A DNA stretch of 64,000 nucleotides from Herbaspirillum chlorophenolicum (GTDB taxonomy: Bacteria > Pseudomonadota > Gammaproteobacteria > Burkholderiales > Burkholderiaceae_D), in assembly GCF_001189955.1 (NCBI RefSeq), contig NZ_LFLT01000002.1, positions 186,001 to 250,000 of the forward strand, written 5' to 3'. Shown here in pieces: positions 50,413-58,157 of this stretch. Under the pieces are notes generated by a model. It saw only the letters and a program-made list of their open reading frames with translations. It was not told the origin of the DNA and did not search any database. The translations under genes were made by a program, and so were the position numbers. Each line of letters starts with the position of its first letter. Position 1 is the stretch's first letter.

Positions 50413-51684
50413 ATGCAAGCACCGAACCCAACCGACAAGCCGGCGCCATCGGCGCGCCCACCGCTGCAAAGCGTGGAGCAGGCGCTCAACACCTTGCTGG
50501 CCGCTGCCGTGCCGGTGCAAGGCAGCCAGACCATCTCCACGCTCGACGCCTGCGGCCGCGTGCTGGCGGAGCCTGTGCAAGCGCACATCAACGTGCCCGG
50601 CATGGACAATTCGCAGATGGACGGCTATGCGGTGCGCGCCGCCGATTGCACCTCGGGCCAGGCGCGCCTGCGCGTGTCGCAGCGCATTCCCGCCGGCCAT
50701 GTCGGCCAGCCATTGGAGGCCGGCACCGCTGCGCGCATCTTTACCGGCGCGATGATGCCCGAAGGCGCGGATGCGGTGGTCATGCAGGAAGCCTGTGAAA
50801 GCGAAGGCGAATACGTCATCGTGCGCCACGTCCCGAAGCGGGGCGAATGGGTGCGCTACGTCGGAGAAGATATTCGCCAGGGCAGCACGATCCTTGAAGC
50901 CGGCACCCGCTTGCGTCCGCAGGAGCTGGGGTTGGCGGCGTCGGTGGGGCAGGCTGAACTCTCCGTCTGGCGCCGCTTGCGCGTGGCGGTGTTCTTCACC
51001 GGCGATGAGTTGGCCATGCCTGGCCAGCCGCTGAAGCCCGGCGCCATCTATAACTCCAACCGTTTCCTGCTGCGCGGTCTGCTGGAAAAACTGGGCTGCG
51101 ACATCACCGACTACGGCATCGTCCCGGACAACCTGGACGCCACCCGCAAGACACTGCGCGACGCGGCACAACAGCATGACCTGATCATCACCAGCGGCGG
51201 CGTGTCGGTGGGCGAGGAAGACCACGTCAAGCCGGCGGTGGAAGCGGAAGGGCGCATCAACATGTGGCAGATCGCCATGAAGCCGGGCAAGCCGCTGGCC
51301 TTCGGCGAAGTGAACCGCCAGACGGCGCAAGAGGGGCGCGCCTTCTTCATCGGCCTGCCGGGCAATCCGGTGTCGTCCTTCGTTACCTTCCTGATCTTTG
51401 TGCGGCCCTTCCTGCTGCGGCTGCAGGGGCTGCCGCGTGAGGCCGTGCTGCCGCAAGCGGTGTCCATGCGTGCCGACTTCGCCTGGCCGAAGGCCGACAA
51501 GCGGCAGGAATTCCTGCGCGTGCGCCGCAACGCCAACGGCGGGCTCGACCTGTTTCCCAGCCAGGGCTCCAACGTGCTGACCTCCACCGCATGGGCCGAT
51601 GGCGTCATCGACAATCCGCCGGGCAAGACCATTGCTGCGGGCGATATTGTCTCCTTCATTTCTTTCCAGGATTTGCTCTCATGA
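50413..51684 (+). CDS. moeA: Molybdopterin molybdenumtransferase MoeA
   Basis: MoeA (423 residues) inserts molybdate into adenylylated molybdopterin. Signature parts are NVPGMDNSQMDGYAVRA, then ARIFTGAMMPEGADAVVMQE in domain III, YNSNRFLLRGLLEKLGCDITDYGIVPD and IITSGGVSVGEEDHVKPAVE in the MogA-like domain, and a C-terminal beta domain. Its stop overlaps the moaD start (ATGA), so these cofactor genes are coupled. Confidence 0.96.
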   Translation: MQAPNPTDKPAPSARPPLQSVEQALNTLLAAAVPVQGSQTISTLDACGRVLAEPVQAHINVPGMDNSQMDGYAVRAADCTSGQARLRVSQRIPAGHVGQPLEAGTAARIFTGAMMPEGADAVVMQEACESEGEYVIVRHVPKRGEWVRYVGEDIRQGSTILEAGTRLRPQELGLAASVGQAELSVWRRLRVAVFFTGDELAMPGQPLKPGAIYNSNRFLLRGLLEKLGCDITDYGIVPDNLDATRKTLRDAAQQHDLIITSGGVSVGEEDHVKPAVEAEGRINMWQIAMKPGKPLAFGEVNRQTAQEGRAFFIGLPGNPVSSFVTFLIFVRPFLLRLQGLPREAVLPQAVSMRADFAWPKADKRQEFLRVRRNANGGLDLFPSQGSNVLTSTAWADGVIDNPPGKTIAAGDIVSFISFQDLLS

Positions 51685-51938
51685 AAATCGAACTGCGTTT
51701 CTTCGCCAGCGTGCGCGAGGCACTCCAGACCACGCAGGAAGTCATCGAGCTGCCGCCCAGCGTCAAGACCATTGGCGACGTGCGCGCTTTCCTGATCGGC
51801 CGTGGCGGCATCTGGGCCGAAGTGCTGGGGCCGGAAAAGAATTTGCGCATGGCTTACGACCATGTCATGACTGAGGCCGATACCGAGGTCGTCGATGGCG
51901 GCGAAGTGGCGTTCTTCCCGCCGGTGACCGGCGGCTGA
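51681..51938 (+). CDS. moaD: Molybdopterin synthase sulfur-carrier subunit MoaD
   Basis: MoaD (85 residues) is a ubiquitin-like protein whose C-terminal Gly-Gly carries the thiocarboxylate used to build molybdopterin. The sequence starts MKIELRFFASVREALQTTQE and ends VAFFPPVTGG, the required tail. The ATG at 51681 overlaps the moeA stop by 4 bases; the open frame continues upstream within moeA but is a different frame there. Its partner MoaE is about 3 kb downstream rather than adjacent. Confidence 0.96.
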   Translation: MKIELRFFASVREALQTTQEVIELPPSVKTIGDVRAFLIGRGGIWAEVLGPEKNLRMAYDHVMTEADTEVVDGGEVAFFPPVTGG

Positions 51939-51947
51939 GGGGCGGCC

Positions 51948-52583
51948 GTGAGCGAGCGCAACAACGCCTCGGCCGGCACGCTGGGCCACTATCAGCGAAA
52001 CGCATCGGGTTTCCGCGAGGGGACTTGGGCGCACGACGTCAGCCAGAACATTGCCGCCTTGCTGGAAGCGTTGGCCGGGCGCGATGGCGCTTCAAGCGTG
52101 GCGCGATTTTCGATTCTCGACTTCGGCTGCGGCCCGGGGCGCGACTTGCTGGCACTGTCGCGCCTGGGGCATGAGGCGGTCGGCCTGGACGGCGCCGAAG
52201 AGTTCGTGCGCATGGCGCGCGAAGCCTCGGGATGTGAAGTGTGGCATCAGGACTTCTTGCAGCTGGATTTGCCGGTATCGCGCTTTGACGGCATCTTTGC
52301 CAATGCCTCCCTGTTCCATGTACCGTCAGCCGATTTGCCGCGCGTGCTGGGGCAACTGCGCGATACGCTCAAGGCGGATGGCATCCTGTTCAGTTCCAAT
52401 CCGCGCGGCCAGGATGTCGAAGGATGGAGCGGCGAACGCTATGGCGTGTGGCACAGCCTGGAAGGATGGCGCCGCTATCTGCAGGATGCGGGATTTGCCG
52501 AATTGAGGCATTATTACCGGCCAGATGGCCTTCCCCGTGAACAGCAGCCCTGGCTGGCCAGCGTGTGGGGCAAAGTCGCCTGA
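51948..52583 (+). CDS. Class I SAM-dependent methyltransferase
   Basis: A 211-residue protein with a methyltransferase fold. Motif I is ILDFGCGPGRDLLALSRLGHEAVGLDGAEEFVRMA (residues about 55-90), and then come FDGIFANASLFHVP and LKADGILFSSNPRGQ. The N-terminus TLGHYQRNASGF is typical of small-molecule (type 11/12) methyltransferases. The substrate cannot be told from the sequence. The start is GTG, 9 bases after moaD, so it may be translated from the moeA-moaD transcript. Confidence 0.85.
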   Translation: MSERNNASAGTLGHYQRNASGFREGTWAHDVSQNIAALLEALAGRDGASSVARFSILDFGCGPGRDLLALSRLGHEAVGLDGAEEFVRMAREASGCEVWHQDFLQLDLPVSRFDGIFANASLFHVPSADLPRVLGQLRDTLKADGILFSSNPRGQDVEGWSGERYGVWHSLEGWRRYLQDAGFAELRHYYRPDGLPREQQPWLASVWGKVA

Positions 52584-52619
52584 AGTCCGATTTGCCGATA
52601 CTAAAAATTCCGCTACCTC

Positions 52620-53263
52620 ATGACGCTGCAGACTTTCTTCCTCTACGTTGCTGCCGTATTCGTGCTCACCGTCACGCCTGGCCCTGCGGTGCTGATGTGC
52701 ATCACCAACGGCATCCATTACGGGACTCGCCGGGCCCTGGCCGGTGCGCTGGGCAGCCTGACCGCAGTGTGCGCGATCATGGCCGTGTCGGCCGCCGGAC
52801 TGGGGGCGTTCTTGCAACTTCCGAGAAGGTCTTTCTCATCCTGAAGTGGTCCGGTGTGGCCTATCTCGCGTATATTGGCGCGCGGACGTTTTTCTCGCGC
52901 GACAGCGGGTTCGACGTCGCCGGTGACGAGCAGCACGCGGCATCGGCCGCACCCAGGCAGCGCAGCGTCCTGTCGCTGTATGTGCAGGGGCTGCTGGTCG
53001 GCGGCAGCAATCCGAAGGCCTTGCTGTTTTTCACTGCATTCTTTCCCCAGTTCCTCAATCCGGATGCGCCGCAATTGCCGCAATTCCTGGTGCTGGGGCT
53101 GACCTTCATCTGCTTCGAGCTGTTCTGGCTGACCTTCTATGCCCACTTCGCATCGCGTGTGGCGCCGTGGTTGCGTACGCCCGGACGCGCGCGCATGTTC
53201 AACCGCCTGGCCGGAGCGACTTTCCTCGGCGCCAGTGCGTTGCTGGCCGGCGTGCGCAGATAG
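52620..53263 (+). pseudogene. RhtB/LysE-family amino-acid exporter, frameshifted
   Basis: The first frame (ATG 52620) gives the typical exporter N-terminus: FLYVAAVFVLTVTPGPAVLMCITNGIHYGTRRALAGALGSL, up to SAAGLGA. Near 52808 the conserved continuation VLATSEKVFLILKWSGVAYLAYIGARTFF moves to the next frame and runs to the stop at 53263. A single missing base next to GGGGGCG explains it. Restored, the protein has 214 residues and about six membrane helices, normal for the family. Either a recent inactivation or a sequencing error. It lies 36 bases after the methyltransferase. Confidence 0.88.
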
Positions 53264-53386
53264 GGGCGCTGCACAATCCGTTTTTTGGGAGGAGACAGGG
53301 CATGCGCCAAACATGCCTGACCGAGGGGATGCACTAGACATCGTTCAACGATGCGCATTCATCCACACCTGAAGAAGGAACACATT

Positions 53387-54757
53387 GTGATATCAACCCA
53401 ACTGGCCGCCTGGGCGGCACAGGATACCCAGCTCTTGCTGGTGACCTTGCTGGCGCTGGTCGCCATCGTGGTGCTGATCAGTTTTCTCAGCATCGCTCCC
53501 TTCCTCTCCATCCTGATCGGCACCTTCGTGGCCGGCATCGGCGCCGGCCTGCCGCTGGAAGAAATCGCCAAGGCATTCAGCAAGGGCGCCGGCAGCATCC
53601 TCGGCGAAGCCGGCATCATCATCGCCCTGGGCGCCATGCTGGGCGCGCTGATGGCCGATTCCGGCTCCGCCGACAAGATCGTCACCACCTTGCTGCGCTA
53701 CGCGCGCGGCCGCGCCATCCCCTGGATGATGGCAGTAGTGGCGCTGGTGATCGGCCTGCCGCTGTTCTTTGAAGTCGGCCTGGTGATGATGGCGCCGATC
53801 ATCTTCGTCATGGCGCGCCGCTCCGGCTTGCCCATCATGCGCGTGGCCATTCCCGCGCTGGCCGGCATGACCACGCTGCACGCCTTGCTGCCGCCGCACC
53901 CGGGCCCGCTGATTGCGGTGAGCGCGTTGCATGCCGATCTTGGCACCACCATGCTGCTGGGTTTCCTGGTGGCGATACCGGCGGTGATCATCGCCGGTCC
54001 CTTGTACGGCAATTTCCTGGCGCCGCGCCTGAACGTGGCCGAGCCGGACCAGATCGGCAAGCTGTTCGCCGAGCGCGAGCAGAAATCGCAGCCGGGTTTC
54101 GTGCCGGCGCTGGTGACCATCCTGCTGCCGGTGGTGCTGATGCTGGGCCGCACCGTGGCGCGCATCTGGGTCACGCCCAAGACCGAGCTGTATGAGATGC
54201 TGAACTTCTTCGGCGAGCCCATCATCGCGCTGACCGTCACGGTCCTGTTTGCCGTGGTGGTGCTGGGCTGGGGCCAGGGCACCAGTCGTTTCGATGTCGG
54301 CGCCACTTTGCGTAAGGCCTTGCCGCCGATCGCCGGCCTGCTGTTGACCATCGGTGCAGGCGGCGGCCTGAAGCAGGCGCTGTTGACCGCAGGCATTAGC
54401 GACACCATCACCAAGATCGCTGCCGGCACCCATGTGCCGCTGATCCTGCTGGCCTGGATCATCGCCGTGGCGCTGCGCCAAGCGACCGGTTCGGCCACGG
54501 TGGCGACCACCGCTACCGCCGGTATCGTGGCGCCGCTGGTGGCGGGCCTCTCGGCCACCCACAACTCGTTGATGGCGCTGGCTATCGGCGCCGGTTCGGT
54601 GTTCTTCTGCCACGTCAATGACGCCGGTTTCTGGATGGTCAAGGAATACTTCGGCCTGAACCTGAAACAGACGCTGGCGACCTGGTCGGTGATCCAGACC
54701 CTGGTGTCGGTGATCGGGTTGGGGATGACGCTGCTGTTGTGGGGCATACTGGTTTAA
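53387..54757 (+). CDS. Gluconate:H+ symporter, GntP family
   Basis: A 456-residue membrane protein with about 12-14 hydrophobic helices. It shows family features ILGEAGIIIALGAMLGALMADSGSADKI, MTTLHALLPPHPGPLIAVSAL, and RQATGSATVATTATAGIVAPL near the end. GntP members take up gluconate or related sugar acids with protons. No gluconate kinase is coded nearby, so the substrate is not fixed. The start is GTG 53387 with AAGGAA 6 bases upstream; an ATG 12 codons earlier lacks such a site. Confidence 0.9.
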   Translation: MISTQLAAWAAQDTQLLLVTLLALVAIVVLISFLSIAPFLSILIGTFVAGIGAGLPLEEIAKAFSKGAGSILGEAGIIIALGAMLGALMADSGSADKIVTTLLRYARGRAIPWMMAVVALVIGLPLFFEVGLVMMAPIIFVMARRSGLPIMRVAIPALAGMTTLHALLPPHPGPLIAVSALHADLGTTMLLGFLVAIPAVIIAGPLYGNFLAPRLNVAEPDQIGKLFAEREQKSQPGFVPALVTILLPVVLMLGRTVARIWVTPKTELYEMLNFFGEPIIALTVTVLFAVVVLGWGQGTSRFDVGATLRKALPPIAGLLLTIGAGGGLKQALLTAGISDTITKIAAGTHVPLILLAWIIAVALRQATGSATVATTATAGIVAPLVAGLSATHNSLMALAIGAGSVFFCHVNDAGFWMVKEYFGLNLKQTLATWSVIQTLVSVIGLGMTLLLWGILV

Positions 54758-54780
54758 ACGCCGGCGAGACACCGCCAGCG

Positions 54781-54861
54781 GCGCTGGGTCCCGACTTTCA
54801 TCAGGACGACGGAGGAGCGCCAAGTCTTCCTGTCGTCCCGGCGGAAGCCGGGGCCCAGTGC
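54781..54861. repeat. REP-like imperfect palindrome between gntP-type gene and moaE
   Basis: Two arms of about 27-30 bases (54781-54810 and 54832-54861) face each other across a 21-base centre. Each reads as GGGnCCCGnCTTnC...GGACGAC or its complement; the differences are almost all transitions that still allow G-T pairing. Motifs of this GTCGTCCCGGC-type are common dispersed palindromes in Proteobacteria. It may also work as a terminator for gntP. Confidence 0.75.
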
Positions 54862-54929
54862 CGTTTACGTCGCTTATGCGTCCGCAGGCGCTGTTAGAAT
54901 CTATTACTTATCCCATTCTTTCTGCCGCC

Positions 54930-55382
54930 ATGCCTGTACGCGTACAAACCGCCGATTTCGATCTCTCCGCCGAAGTGGCGCAACTGCGCCTGGCCAATCC
55001 CAAGGTCGGCGCGGTGGCGGCATTCGTGGGCACGGTACGCGACCTGAATGATGGTGCGGAAGTGTCCGGGATGGAGCTGGAACATTATCCGGAGATGACC
55101 GAGCGCGCACTGGAGCAGATCGTGGAGCAAGCCAAGGTGCGCTGGCCGATCTTCGACGCGCTGGTGATCCATCGCGTCGGCCCCATGACGCCGCTGGAAC
55201 AGATCGTGCTGGTGGCCGTGACTGCACGCCATCGCGGCGAAGCCTTCGCCGCCTGCGAATTCATCATGGATTACCTCAAGACCCAGGCGCCGTTCTGGAA
55301 GAAGGAGCAGACGCCGGAGGGCGCCCGCTGGGTCGACGCGCGCGAAAGCGATGACGCCGCATTGGGCAAGTGGGATAACTGA
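54930..55382 (+). CDS. moaE: Molybdopterin synthase catalytic subunit MoaE
   Basis: MoaE (150 residues from MPVRVQTADF) transfers sulfur from MoaD thiocarboxylate to precursor Z. Family stretches are VGAVAAFVGTVRDLNDGAEVSGMELEHYPEM, VIHRVGPMTPLEQIVLVAVTARHRGEAFAACEFIMDYLKTQAPFWKKE with the active-site lysines, and GARWVDARESD. The open frame extends 24 codons upstream into the palindrome; that part is not conserved. It is separated from moaD by three other genes. Confidence 0.94.
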   Translation: MPVRVQTADFDLSAEVAQLRLANPKVGAVAAFVGTVRDLNDGAEVSGMELEHYPEMTERALEQIVEQAKVRWPIFDALVIHRVGPMTPLEQIVLVAVTARHRGEAFAACEFIMDYLKTQAPFWKKEQTPEGARWVDARESDDAALGKWDN

Positions 55383-55430
55383 CGCCCAATGAAGCCGCCG
55401 CACCGATAAGAATCGAGGGGAAGCCAGCTC

Positions 55431-56777
55431 TTGCCATTTACATTCCGATTGCCGCGCATTCCGGGTTTGCCGACCACTGCGACGGCGCCTTTCTGTCCAT
55501 CTGAAGTTGCCGGTACGGTGGATGTGCCGGCCACCGCCTCGGTCTGGCAAAAACTCAAGCTCTATGTCGGCCCGGGGCTGCTGGTGTCGATCGGTTACAT
55601 GGACCCGGGCAACTGGGCTACCTCGATCCAGGCAGGTTCCCAGTTCGGCTACCAACTGCTGTTCGTGGTGATGTTGTCCAGCCTGGCGGCGATCGTGCTG
55701 CAATGCCTGTGCGCGCGGCTGGGCATCGCCACCGGCAAGGACCTCGCCGTGCATTCGCGCGAGCACTATCCTCCAATGGTCGGACGCGGCATGTGGGTGT
55801 TGGCCGAACTGTCCATCATCGCCTGCGACCTGGCTGAAGTGCTGGGCTGCGCACTGGCGTTCAACCTGCTGCTGGGCGTGTCGCTGCCGGTGGGCGTCAT
55901 GCTGACAGCGCTGGACACGCTGATCGTGCTGGGCCTGAAGGGGCGGGGTTTCCGCCAGGTGGAGGCGATCATCCTGGCGCTGGTACTCACCATCGCCGTG
56001 TGCCTGCTGGCGCAACTGGCCTTCGTCAAGGCCGACTGGCACGCGGTGGTGCTGGGCTTCGTGCCGTCGCTGCAGGCCATTTCCAGCCGCGAACCGCTCT
56101 ACCTTGCCATCGGCATCATCGGCGCCACCGTGATGCCGCACAACCTTTACCTGCATTCCTCCATCGTGCAGACGCGCACGGTGCGGCGCGATCCTGCTTC
56201 GTTGAAGGATGCCGTGCGCTACACCCGCATCGACACCGTCGTCTCGCTGCTGCTGGCCATGGTGATCAATGCCGCGATCCTGGTCCTGGCGGCCTCGGCC
56301 TTTCACCAGAGCGGCAACACGCAGGTGACGGAGTTGGATGAGGCGTACCACTTGCTGGACCCGATCACCGGTTCCGCGGCTGCCGCCATCCTGTTCGGCG
56401 TCGGTTTGTTCGCGGCCGGGCAGAGTTCAACCTTCACCGGCACTATCGCCGGCCAGGTGATCATGGAAGGTTTCCTGAAGATGAAGATCCCGTGCTGGCA
56501 GCGCCGCATCATTACCCGCGGGTTGGCGTTGATTCCGGCGCTGATAGGGGTAGTGACGCTGGGCCCGCACTCGGTGGGCAAGCTGCTGGTGCTGAGCCAG
56601 GTGGTGTTGAGTCTGCAACTGCCATTTGCCATGTATCCGCTGATCCGCCTGACCAGCCGGCGCGACCTGATGGGGGCACTGGCCAATCCGTGGTGGGTGG
56701 CGTTGACTGCGTGGATATTGTTTGCGGCGATTTCAGCGGCTAATGTCTGGCTGGTGGTGCAGGTGTTTGCCGGCTGA
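55431..56777 (+). CDS. mntH: Nramp-family divalent metal (manganese) transporter
   Basis: A 448-residue transporter with about 11 helices. The two metal-site motifs are present: DPGN at residues 58-61 in helix 1 (GYMDPGNWATSIQAG) and MPHN in helix 6 (ATVMPHNLYLHSS). Nramp proteins import Mn2+ or Fe2+ with protons. The start appears to be TTG, with AGGGGAA about 10 bases upstream. The N-terminus is longer than in E. coli MntH. It is 48 bases after moaE. No MntR or Fur box was recognised. Confidence 0.92.
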   Translation: MPFTFRLPRIPGLPTTATAPFCPSEVAGTVDVPATASVWQKLKLYVGPGLLVSIGYMDPGNWATSIQAGSQFGYQLLFVVMLSSLAAIVLQCLCARLGIATGKDLAVHSREHYPPMVGRGMWVLAELSIIACDLAEVLGCALAFNLLLGVSLPVGVMLTALDTLIVLGLKGRGFRQVEAIILALVLTIAVCLLAQLAFVKADWHAVVLGFVPSLQAISSREPLYLAIGIIGATVMPHNLYLHSSIVQTRTVRRDPASLKDAVRYTRIDTVVSLLLAMVINAAILVLAASAFHQSGNTQVTELDEAYHLLDPITGSAAAAILFGVGLFAAGQSSTFTGTIAGQVIMEGFLKMKIPCWQRRIITRGLALIPALIGVVTLGPHSVGKLLVLSQVVLSLQLPFAMYPLIRLTSRRDLMGALANPWWVALTAWILFAAISAANVWLVVQVFAG

Positions 56778-56818
56778 GCGCCAGGTTTCGGCCTCGATGC
56801 TTGCGATGCGGGTGGATG

Positions 56819-56858
56819 AAAAAAGCGGGCGGATGAGAAATCATCCGCCCGCTTTTTT
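56819..56858. terminator. Bidirectional terminator after mntH
   Basis: An 18-bp perfect repeat (AAAAAAGCGGGCGGATGA and its complement) with a GAAA loop, between mntH (+) and the efflux operon (-). It is the strongest terminator in the window. Confidence 0.96.
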
Positions 56859-56879
56859 GTTACCCGAGAATCCTGGAAC

Positions 56880-57866
56880 TCAGCTCTTGGATGCCGGCGC
56901 AGTCTGCTTTTTCTCCTTGCCGCTACCCGGTTCCAGCACCACGGTACAGGTCAGGCCGGAAGCCAGCAATACATCTTTCGGCACTTCGTCCAGGTGGATG
57001 CGCACCGGGATGCGCTGGGCCAGGCGCACCCAGTTGAAGGTCGGGTTGACGTCGGCGATCAGCTCGCGGCTTTGCGGGTTGTCGCGGTCGTAGATGCCGC
57101 GCGCGATGCTGTCGACATGGCCGGAGAGGGTGGCGCCGTTGATCAGCTGGATATTGGCCTTGTCGCCCACGGACAGCAGCGGCAGCTTGGTTTCTTCGAA
57201 GTAGGCGTAGACCCAGAACGAATGGCTGTCGATCACTGCGATCTTGGCCGCGCCGGCGGTGGCATAGTCGCCGCGGCGCACGTTCAGGTTGGTAATGTAG
57301 CCGTCCACCGGCGAGAACACCTTGGTGCGCTCCAGGTTCAGCTTGGCGGTGTCGCGCTGGGCGACGGCGGCCTGGTACTGCGCCTGGGCCGACTGTAGCT
57401 GCGCTTGCGCGGCCTGGAACTGGGCCTCGGAGGAGGTGACCTGGGTGCCGGCGTCTTCGCGGGCTTCGCGCGAGACGACCAGCGCATCCATGTCGGCACG
57501 GCGGCGGGCCTGGGCGCGGCGCATGCTCAGGTCGGCGCGGCGCACGTCGATGTCGGCGCGGCGCACATCGAGATCGGACTTGCGCGCCGCCACGGCGGCA
57601 TCGGCCTGCTGCAGCGCCAGTTGGTAGCGCGCTGGATCGATCTCCATCAGCAGGTCGCCTTTCTTGACCAACTGGTTATCGCGTACCGGCAGCTCGACCA
57701 CCTGGCCGGAGACGTCCGGCGCGATGTTGACCACATCGGCGCGCACGCGCCCGTCGCGGGTCCACGGCGAGACCATGTAATGCTGCCATAGCGTCCAGGC
57801 GAGGAAGATGGCCAGCAGGAAAATCAGCAGGGTGATGGCGAGGCGAAAAATCGATTTGACCGACAT
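56880..57866 (-). CDS. HlyD-family membrane fusion protein of an AaeA/EmrA-type efflux pump
   Basis: A 328-residue periplasmic adaptor with one N-terminal membrane helix (residues 7-26), a lipoyl-like half (VSGQVVELPVRDNQLVKKGDLLMEID), a long coiled-coil hairpin (residues about 85-185), and a beta-barrel domain (FSPVDGYITNLNVRRGDYATAG). The hairpin contains tandem seven-residue units with DVRRADx at residues 100-127. It is the last gene of the minus-strand order NodT-FUSC-DUF1656-HlyD, the make-up of the E. coli AaeAB aromatic-acid pump with its own outer-membrane channel. Confidence 0.92.
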   Translation of the reverse strand: MSVKSIFRLAITLLIFLLAIFLAWTLWQHYMVSPWTRDGRVRADVVNIAPDVSGQVVELPVRDNQLVKKGDLLMEIDPARYQLALQQADAAVAARKSDLDVRRADIDVRRADLSMRRAQARRRADMDALVVSREAREDAGTQVTSSEAQFQAAQAQLQSAQAQYQAAVAQRDTAKLNLERTKVFSPVDGYITNLNVRRGDYATAGAAKIAVIDSHSFWVYAYFEETKLPLLSVGDKANIQLINGATLSGHVDSIARGIYDRDNPQSRELIADVNPTFNWVRLAQRIPVRIHLDEVPKDVLLASGLTCTVVLEPGSGKEKKQTAPASKS

Positions 57867-57956
57867 GATGAACTACTCCTGAATGTTTCTTTATCTTTTC
57901 GTATTGCGTGTTTGGTGCTTGTTATAGGTTGGCGCGGCAGGCGTTGGGATACTCAG

Positions 57957-58157
57957 CTAGGCATACACGTACAGCCCCATCAGAGAGGCGAAGCAGACGA
58001 ACATGCTCACGCGGAACAGCGCCGGATGCCATACCAGGTTGTACAGGCCGATGCGTACCAGGATGCGGTCGGCCACGAAGGCCACGGCGCCGGCCGCAAT
58101 CACCAGCAGCAACAGCGTGGGGATATAGGCGTCGAAAAAGGAAATCTCACGTGGCAT
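57957..58157 (-). CDS. DUF1656 small membrane protein (AaeX-like)
   Basis: A 66-residue protein with two hydrophobic segments. It matches the DUF1656/AaeX family: MPREISFFDAYIPTLLLLVIAAGAV at the start and RIGLYNLVWHPALFRVSMFVCFASLM in the second half. It is nearly always found with FUSC/AaeB and HlyD genes, with unknown role. The ATG at 58157 lies within the end of the FUSC gene (11-base overlap); an upstream ATG at 58190 is less likely. Confidence 0.9.
   Translation of the reverse strand: MPREISFFDAYIPTLLLLVIAAGAVAFVADRILVRIGLYNLVWHPALFRVSMFVCFASLMGLYVYA

Noticed and set aside
55383-55430. MntR or Fur operator before the Nramp gene
   Set aside because: The gap is only 48 bases and contains no palindrome of that type. 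The gene may be read from the moaE promoter.
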